From positions 24,236 to 88,235 of the forward strand of contig JAGCBH010000037.1 in NCBI GenBank assembly GCA_017652265.1: a stretch of DNA of 64,000 bases, written 5' to 3'. Of this stretch, positions 59,604 through 64,000 are shown piece by piece. Within the stretch, counting starts at the first letter, position 1; each line of letters opens with the position of its first letter. A program made the translations under genes and the position numbers. The notes below the pieces were generated by a model that saw only the letters and a list, made by a program, of their open reading frames with translations, made no database searches and was not told the origin of the DNA. The DNA is from a bacterium. Lineage in GTDB: Bacteria; Cyanobacteriota; Vampirovibrionia; Gastranaerophilales; Gastranaerophilaceae.

Positions 59604-59667
59604 ATGTTAAGTTTTGTAAATATCATGACTTTCATGTAGCAATTTTTGAGAGTATATACACTTTATA
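59604..59667 (+). promoter_or_regulatory. Shared non-canonical promoter (copy D) of the 59.7-kb gene
   Basis: AGCAATT (59638-59644) and ACTTTATA (59660-59667), 15 bases apart, 33 bases before the ATG. ATGTTAA-GTT-TTGTAAA (59604-59620) lies 17 bases upstream. Confidence 0.78.
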
Positions 59668-59700
59668 TATGTAGAGTATATAAAAAGATGGAGGCAAACT

Positions 59701-60273
59701 ATGGTACAACCATACGGACCACGCAAATTTCCTGCTTATAAAGAAATTACATTTAACAACATTAGCATACAAAATAATTATGGATACCGCTCTTACGGAC
59801 ATCGCTACGAATATACGGATTTGGACACCTGCGGACTAAGTTTTCGTAATCGTGGTCTGGAAGATCACTATTATCGTGGCTACCGTGGCGGTTACGGTTT
59901 TGATTATTATACAGGCCGAGATTATTATGGCCTTACCCGTAAAGACTATGCAAAAATGTACGCATTTGAAGCCGGTGCTAATTTGTTGCTAACGGGTGCG
60001 AGCATGTGGGCAAACTATAAATACGAAAAAGAGGCAAATGAAACACCGGAAGAGAAAGAAACCAGGTTGGCAAACGAAAAACAAAATGAAATTGAACGAT
60101 TAAGGCTTACTAACCCTCAAACTGTAACAGAAGGAGATAATACATTTACTTATTATTATTCACAAAAAACGGGTTACTATTACAGATATGATGCATCCAC
60201 CAACAGTTTTGTCAGGACTAAAGCGATAGCAAGTATAAACAACGGAGTGATACAATATAAAGAAAAAGCATAA
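59701..60273 (+). CDS. Tyr/Gly/Arg-rich protein of unknown function
   Basis: A 190-residue protein with GATGGAGG upstream. The first 80 residues are rich in Tyr, Gly and Arg (YGYRSYGHRYEY; YYRGYRGGYGFDYY), a low-complexity pattern of sticky or disordered regions. A short hydrophobic helix (ANLLLTGASMWANYKY) and a charged helix (EANETPEEKETRLANEKQNEIERL) follow. The end is a compact beta-like region (TFTYYYSQKTGYYYRYDASTNSFVRTK). No signal peptide or known family is seen. It has shared promoter copy D and a perfect terminator, so it is an independent unit. Confidence 0.77.
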   Translation: MVQPYGPRKFPAYKEITFNNISIQNNYGYRSYGHRYEYTDLDTCGLSFRNRGLEDHYYRGYRGGYGFDYYTGRDYYGLTRKDYAKMYAFEAGANLLLTGASMWANYKYEKEANETPEEKETRLANEKQNEIERLRLTNPQTVTEGDNTFTYYYSQKTGYYYRYDASTNSFVRTKAIASINNGVIQYKEKA

Positions 60274-60325
60274 AACTGCTAATAAGCCTACCGGTAAATA
60301 ACGAATACCTATTAAAGTAATAAAT

Positions 60326-60366
60326 TAACAACTCTTAACTTTTTTGCGTTAAGAGTTGTTTTTTAT
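60326..60366 (+). terminator. Terminator of the 59.7-kb gene
   Basis: AACAACTCTTAAC pairs with GTTAAGAGTTGTT around TTTTTTGC, followed by T residues. Confidence 0.9.
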
Positions 60367-60400
60367 ATAATTATTTTAAACAAAATGAGAGGGGATATTT

Positions 60401-61642
60401 ATGAATTTGGAACATATAAAAAGAACGGATAAAGAAGTTGCGGAACAAATAGAATTGGAACTTAAAAGACAACAGGAAACTATTGAACTCATTGCCAGTG
60501 AAAATATAACATCACAAGCGGTACTTGAAGCCGCAGGAAGCGTTTTAACGAACAAATATGCAGAAGGTAAACCACACAAAAGATTTTATAACGGCTGCGA
60601 ACATATTGACGTAATTGAAGAACTTGCTCAAAAAAGAGCATGCGAACTTTTCCATATGGATCACGCAAATGTTCAGCCGCACTCAGGCGCACAGGCCAAC
60701 ATGGCTGTATTTTTCTATCTTTTAAAACCCGGCGACAAAGTTCTCGGCATGGATTTATCTAACGGCGGCCACCTTTCGCACGGTTCACCTGTTAATTTTT
60801 CCGGTATGTATTTTGATGTAAAAAGTTACGGGATTGACGAAAACGGCAACATAGATTACGAAAATGTCCGAAAAATCGCACTTGAACATAAACCAAAACT
60901 TATCGTCTGCGGTGCAAGCAACTATTCCAAAATAATAGACTTTAAAAAGTTCAGAGAAATAGCAGATGAAGTCGGTGCATATTTATTGGCCGATATCGCA
61001 CACATTGCAGGACTTGTAGCGGCAGGGATTCATCCGTCTCCGGCTCCTTGGGCTCATTTTGTAACAACCACCACACATAAATCATTGAGAGGCCCGCGCG
61101 GTGGAATTATCATGTGTAGTGAAGAACACGCCGCAGGCATAGATAAAGCAGTATTCCCTGGCTTGCAGGGCGGTCCTTTGGAACATATAATTGCCGCAAA
61201 AGCAGTAGCCTTAAAAGAAGCCGCAACTCCTGAATTTAAACTTTACGCTGAACAAATCGTTAAAAATGCCAAAGCATTAGCAAAAGGTTTAATTGATAAC
61301 GGTTTGGATATTGTAGGCGGCATGACAGAAAACCATTTGATGACTTTAGACCTCAGAAAAACGGGCAAAACCGGCAAAGATATGGCAAACGTACTTGAAC
61401 TTGTCGGTATAACGGCTAACAAAAATACCGTTCCTAACGATCCTCAGAGTCCATTCGTTACAAGCGGAATACGTCTTGGAACACCTGCAGTTACAACAAG
61501 AGGTTTTAAAGAAGAGGACTGTAAAATCGTTGCAGATATTATTGCACAGGCAATAAAAAACTCCGACAATGAAGCGGAGTTGAAAAGATTGAGAGAGAAA
61601 TCTCTTGCTTTATGCAAAAAATATCCGTTATATACTGATTAA
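60401..61642 (+). CDS. glyA: Serine hydroxymethyltransferase
   Basis: A 413-residue PLP enzyme that converts serine and tetrahydrofolate to glycine and methylene-tetrahydrofolate. It has [31 protein letters not shown] near the start, [12 protein letters not shown], and the PLP-lysine motif [13 protein letters not shown] near residue 227. The [20 protein letters not shown] region follows, then the C-terminal [29 protein letters not shown] precedes the ATG. It ends 3 bases short of the converging glycine-rich gene. Confidence 0.98.
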   Translation: MNLEHIKRTDKEVAEQIELELKRQQETIELIASENITSQAVLEAAGSVLTNKYAEGKPHKRFYNGCEHIDVIEELAQKRACELFHMDHANVQPHSGAQANMAVFFYLLKPGDKVLGMDLSNGGHLSHGSPVNFSGMYFDVKSYGIDENGNIDYENVRKIALEHKPKLIVCGASNYSKIIDFKKFREIADEVGAYLLADIAHIAGLVAAGIHPSPAPWAHFVTTTTHKSLRGPRGGIIMCSEEHAAGIDKAVFPGLQGGPLEHIIAAKAVALKEAATPEFKLYAEQIVKNAKALAKGLIDNGLDIVGGMTENHLMTLDLRKTGKTGKDMANVLELVGITANKNTVPNDPQSPFVTSGIRLGTPAVTTRGFKEEDCKIVADIIAQAIKNSDNEAELKRLREKSLALCKKYPLYTD

Positions 61643-61645
61643 TTA

Positions 61646-62029
61646 TTAACTGCTGCAACCTGCTGCGGCACCACCGCCGAAGAGACCAATACAACCACCA
61701 ACAACAGCACCAATCCAACTACCGCCGCTCATCTGCCAACCTGCTGCGGCACCTGATAAACCTGCTGTTAAACCTGTTGTGGTTGCTGCAGTCCAATTAA
61801 ATGAACTTGAACTGCTTGAAGAATCAGATGAAGAGAATCTGTTCGCAAAAGCAGTGTCATTCTGGAATCTGCTACCTAGATTATAACCAACCCTGCGGCC
61901 ACCGGTAAGAGCGGTAGCAAGTTGTGTATTGACTCTATTTTGTTCACGTATTGAACTACCGATACCCTGGTTTCTGTGGGCCGAGTGAACATTCTTTGAT
62001 GTTAATGCTCCAAATGCTTGAACAGTCAT
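61646..62029 (-). CDS. Small protein of unknown function with a glycine-zipper C-terminus
   Basis: A 127-residue protein starting MTVQAFGALTSKNVHSAHRN, another Phe-Gly opening. A Ser-rich linker (SSSDSSSSSSSFNW) leads to a Gly/Ala-rich hydrophobic tail (GLTAGLSGAAAGWQM; GGSWIGAVVGGCIGLFGGGAAAGCSS) of glycine-zipper type, likely two membrane-inserting helices. It has no classical signal peptide. The family is not recognised. It has the best-conserved copy (C) of the shared promoter. It converges on glyA with a 3-base gap. Confidence 0.77.
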   Translation of the reverse strand: MTVQAFGALTSKNVHSAHRNQGIGSSIREQNRVNTQLATALTGGRRVGYNLGSRFQNDTAFANRFSSSDSSSSSSSFNWTAATTTGLTAGLSGAAAGWQMSGGSWIGAVVGGCIGLFGGGAAAGCSS

Positions 62030-62060
62030 GATTCTTTCTCTCTAGTTTCTCTCTTATATA

Positions 62061-62125
62061 TATAAAGTATATACTGTTCAAAAAATTGCCATGTTTGCCC
62101 ACATGCCGTTTACAAAACTTTACAA
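62061..62125 (-). promoter_or_regulatory. Shared non-canonical promoter (copy C) of the 61.6-kb gene
   Basis: GGCAATT (62084-62090) and ACTTTATA (62061-62068), 15 bases apart. The direct repeat TTGTAAA-GTT-TTGTAAA (62109-62125) lies 18 bases upstream and overlaps the 3' end of nagA. Confidence 0.8.
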
Positions 62126-63358
62126 AACTTTTTCAGGTTTTATCGCCGCATTATTCCATACAGTTATATCAGCACTTTCACCTATTCGTACGGCGAACTT
62201 ATTTTCCAATCCAAGATTTTTTGCAGGATTTACACAAGCATAATTTATAAAATCTTTAAAAGTCATTTTGGTTGATTGTATCAGTTCTTTTGCCAAATCA
62301 TGCAAACATCTCACACTTCCTGCCAGAGTTCCCGCTTTATCTCTGGCTATCCAGTTTTCATCAATATATATGCGCTTCCCGCCCATAACAAAACTTTTCT
62401 TTTTCCCAACAAGCGACACCGTATCAGATATTAAAATAATTTTATCGGCCGGTTTTTCCCTCATAATCAGATCTTTCACCTGAGGAATTATATGAGAATT
62501 TTCAGCAATCATTTCAACGGCTATATCAGGATTAAAAAGCGCTTCATTTGCAACGGTAGGAGTCCTGTGGTGCAGCGGCGCCATAGCATTAAATATATGC
62601 GTAATATTTTTTATGCCCGATTTTTGTATGTCTTCAGCAGTTGCTACAGTATGACCTGCAGAAGGTATAATACCATGCGCCATCAGATATTTTGATAACG
62701 CATAATCTTTATCCATTTCCGGTGCAAGTGTCACTATTCTTACATTTTCAGGTTCCATTGCCAGAAAATTTTCAATAGTCGGCAATATTAAACCATTTTT
62801 GTTATGAATTCCGGGTTTTAAAGGGCTTAAAAACGGACCTTCAAGGTGGATTCCAAGAAGTTTTGCTTCATCTTCATTTTGAGAACTAAGAACTTTATTT
62901 AGAATTTTTATCTGGTTTCTTATATTAGCTATTGAATCCGGAAGTAAAGTTGCCACGATGGCACCTGTACCTTCTGCTTTAAGCTGTCTTAAACTTGAGC
63001 GGATACCATCTTCTGTTAAACTGTTATGATCACCCAAAATAACATGAGTATGCTGATCAATAATAGACGGAGCCACAGTTTTACCTGTCATACAAACACA
63101 ATTAACAGGCAATTGCATCTGGAAAACTTCAGGATTAAATTCATCAATTGCTATAAGTTTTTTATCAAGAAATAACAAGTCATGCTTTGCAATTTTCCCT
63201 GAACTTTCAAACACATCACCGCCAATAAATGCCGTTAAACCTTTTAGCTTTAAATCTGCCACTTTAACATTCGTTGATTTAATTCCTTTGGCTTCGGGTA
63301 TTGCAGCTATACGCGCTCCGAAATTTATGTTATTTTTAACGTCAAAATTAATACTCAT
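62120..63358 (-). CDS. nagA: N-acetylglucosamine-6-phosphate deacetylase with an N-terminal Phe-Gly tag
   Basis: The 412-residue product begins MSINFDVKNNINFGARIAAI, about 30 residues not typical of NagA. The amidohydrolase follows: IIDQHTHVILG (metal HxH), LGIHLEGPFLSPLKPGIH (metal Glu), IPSAGHTVATAEDI, ITHIFNAMAPLHHR, and ISDTVSLVG (catalytic Asp). It removes acetate from GlcNAc-6-phosphate in amino-sugar and peptidoglycan recycling. nagB is not adjacent. The ATG follows AGGGGG by 13 bases; a TTG one codon earlier is possible. The tag resembles the openings of several unknown proteins here. Confidence 0.92.
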   Translation of the reverse strand: MSINFDVKNNINFGARIAAIPEAKGIKSTNVKVADLKLKGLTAFIGGDVFESSGKIAKHDLLFLDKKLIAIDEFNPEVFQMQLPVNCVCMTGKTVAPSIIDQHTHVILGDHNSLTEDGIRSSLRQLKAEGTGAIVATLLPDSIANIRNQIKILNKVLSSQNEDEAKLLGIHLEGPFLSPLKPGIHNKNGLILPTIENFLAMEPENVRIVTLAPEMDKDYALSKYLMAHGIIPSAGHTVATAEDIQKSGIKNITHIFNAMAPLHHRTPTVANEALFNPDIAVEMIAENSHIIPQVKDLIMREKPADKIILISDTVSLVGKKKSFVMGGKRIYIDENWIARDKAGTLAGSVRCLHDLAKELIQSTKMTFKDFINYACVNPAKNLGLENKFAVRIGESADITVWNNAAIKPEKVL

Positions 63359-63429
63359 CAATATAATTAAACCCCCTAATAAATTTTTTTGTTATTTGAA
63401 TATTTATAATTTTACAAAATTAAATATAT

Positions 63430-63461
63430 AAAAAGCCCCCTGTAAACAGAGGGCTTTTAAA
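63430..63461 (-). terminator. Terminator of tuf
   Basis: AAAAGCCCTCTG pairs with CAGGGGGCTTTT with one mismatch, around TTTA, and T residues follow on the minus strand. Confidence 0.85.
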
Positions 63462-63482
63462 GTTAATTGCTTGTGTTATCAA

Positions 63483-64000
63483 TTAAGCAAGAATCTTATC
63501 AACAACACCGGCGCCAACTGTGTGACCGCCTTCACGGATAGCGAATCTCATACCTTCTTCAATAGCGACAGGAGCGATCAATTCAACTTCCATTACAACG
63601 TTATCACCAGGCATAACCATTTCAGAATTGAATTTGATTGAACCTGTAACGTCAGTTGTTCTGATATAGAATTGAGGTCTGTAACCAGGGAAGAATGGAG
63701 TATGACGTCCACCTTCTTCTTTTGTTAAGACGTAAACGTTAGCTGTAAATTTAGTGTGTGGGTGAATTGTACCAGGTTTTGCCAAAACTTGACCACGTTG
63801 GATATCAGTTTTGTCAATACCACGAAGCAAAGCACCAATGTTGTCACCTGCTTGACCTTGGTCAAGAGATTTTCTGAACATTTCAACACCGGTAACTGTT
63901 ATTTTCTTAGTTTCGCCTAAACCAACTAATTCAACTTCGTCACCAACTTTAACGATACCTCTTTCAACACGACCTGTAGCAACTGTACCACGACCTGTGA
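63483..64000 (-). CDS. tuf: Elongation factor Tu, C-terminal part; 5' end beyond the window
   Basis: The open frame continues to the window edge and reads [26 protein letters not shown], then [22 protein letters not shown], and ends [24 protein letters not shown]. These are domains 2 and 3 of EF-Tu: the RGTVATGR turn, the [11 protein letters not shown] loop that contacts aminoacyl-tRNA, and the conserved [12 protein letters not shown] end. The GTPase domain lies outside. EF-Tu delivers aminoacyl-tRNA to the ribosome. Codon use is more even than in its neighbours, as expected for a highly expressed gene. A terminator follows. Confidence 0.98.
   Translation of the reverse strand, partial: TGRGTVATGRVERGIVKVGDEVELVGLGETKKITVTGVEMFRKSLDQGQAGDNIGALLRGIDKTDIQRGQVLAKPGTIHPHTKFTANVYVLTKEEGGRHTPFFPGYRPQFYIRTTDVTGSIKFNSEMVMPGDNVVMEVELIAPVAIEEGMRFAIREGGHTVGAGVVDKILA

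Noticed and set aside
63364..63417. Possible tenth copy of the shared promoter before nagA (TTGTAAA, then AACAAAA at the right distance).
   Set aside because: The -10-like TTTAAT is shifted by two bases, and the ribosome site AGGGGG would fall inside the spacer, so it does not fit the pattern.

Overview
The window reads as chromosome from a low-GC, Gram-negative-type bacterium of the non-photosynthetic cyanobacterial sister lineage (Vampirovibrionia/Melainabacteria, most likely gut Gastranaerophilales). This is an inference. It rests on an outer-membrane assembly pair (three-POTRA Omp85 plus Skp), cyanobacterial-style ClpC, tig-clpP-clpX, a standalone glyQ, a PBS-lyase-type HEAT protein, a prepilin with an FTMAEIL-type N-terminus, and many unrecognised proteins that begin with a short Phe-Gly-type motif. 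No photosynthesis gene, phage, transposase, CRISPR array or rRNA is visible.

Layout. 1-4.4 kb (minus): metallophosphoesterase (cut by the edge), TPR lipoprotein-like exported protein, HEAT protein, cytosolic histidine kinase. 4.5-5.1 kb (plus): HU and ribosomal protein bS21. 5.4-9.4 kb (minus): SLC1 transporter followed by ileS. 9.5-12.8 kb (plus): RimI-like acetyltransferase, BioY, a small unknown, ndk, tgt. 12.8-20.5 kb (minus): BlaI-like repressor and partner, an exported protein, clpC with an HD hydrolase, and two paralogous unknown surface-type proteins. 20.7-24.8 kb (plus): glyQ and two tandem APC permeases. 24.9-26.4 kb (minus): unknown protein and an HD-GYP protein. 26.5-28.6 kb (plus): YibE/F, Cys-rich small protein, hpf. 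28.7-33.2 kb (minus): a tandem-helicase protein coupled to a RecB-family nuclease. 33.3-36.9 kb (plus): winged helix protein, tig-clpP-clpX. Then prepilin (minus), polA and valS (plus), lysA-cdaA-yitT (minus), a PLD-family protein (plus), bamA-skp-pdp-vWA (minus), two linked membrane proteins, tRNA-Glu, gap, a frameshifted small gene beside an XRE regulator, a second SLC1 transporter, a thioredoxin-like lipoprotein, glyA, nagA and the end of tuf.

The most striking signal is regulatory. Nine genes share an unusual promoter, GGCAATT-N15-ACTTTATA, with the 15-base gap invariant, 32 to 64 bases before the start codon. Most of these promoters also carry a direct repeat, TTGTAAA-N3-TTGTAAA, about 17 bases upstream of the first element. 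The genes are nearly all lineage-specific unknowns, plus the HEAT and HD-GYP proteins. Housekeeping genes instead show ordinary TTGaca/TATAAT promoters. A separate group (TPR protein, histidine kinase, exported 13.6-kb protein, rimI, PLD protein, XRE, perhaps polA) has the -10 box only 4 to 12 bases before the ATG, which suggests leaderless or near-leaderless mRNAs.

The second highlight is the two-gene helicase/nuclease unit at 28.7-33.2 kb. It looks like an AddAB/AdnAB-type recombination machine with a different division of parts: one degenerate and one intact helicase fused in one chain, with the Fe-S nuclease encoded separately.
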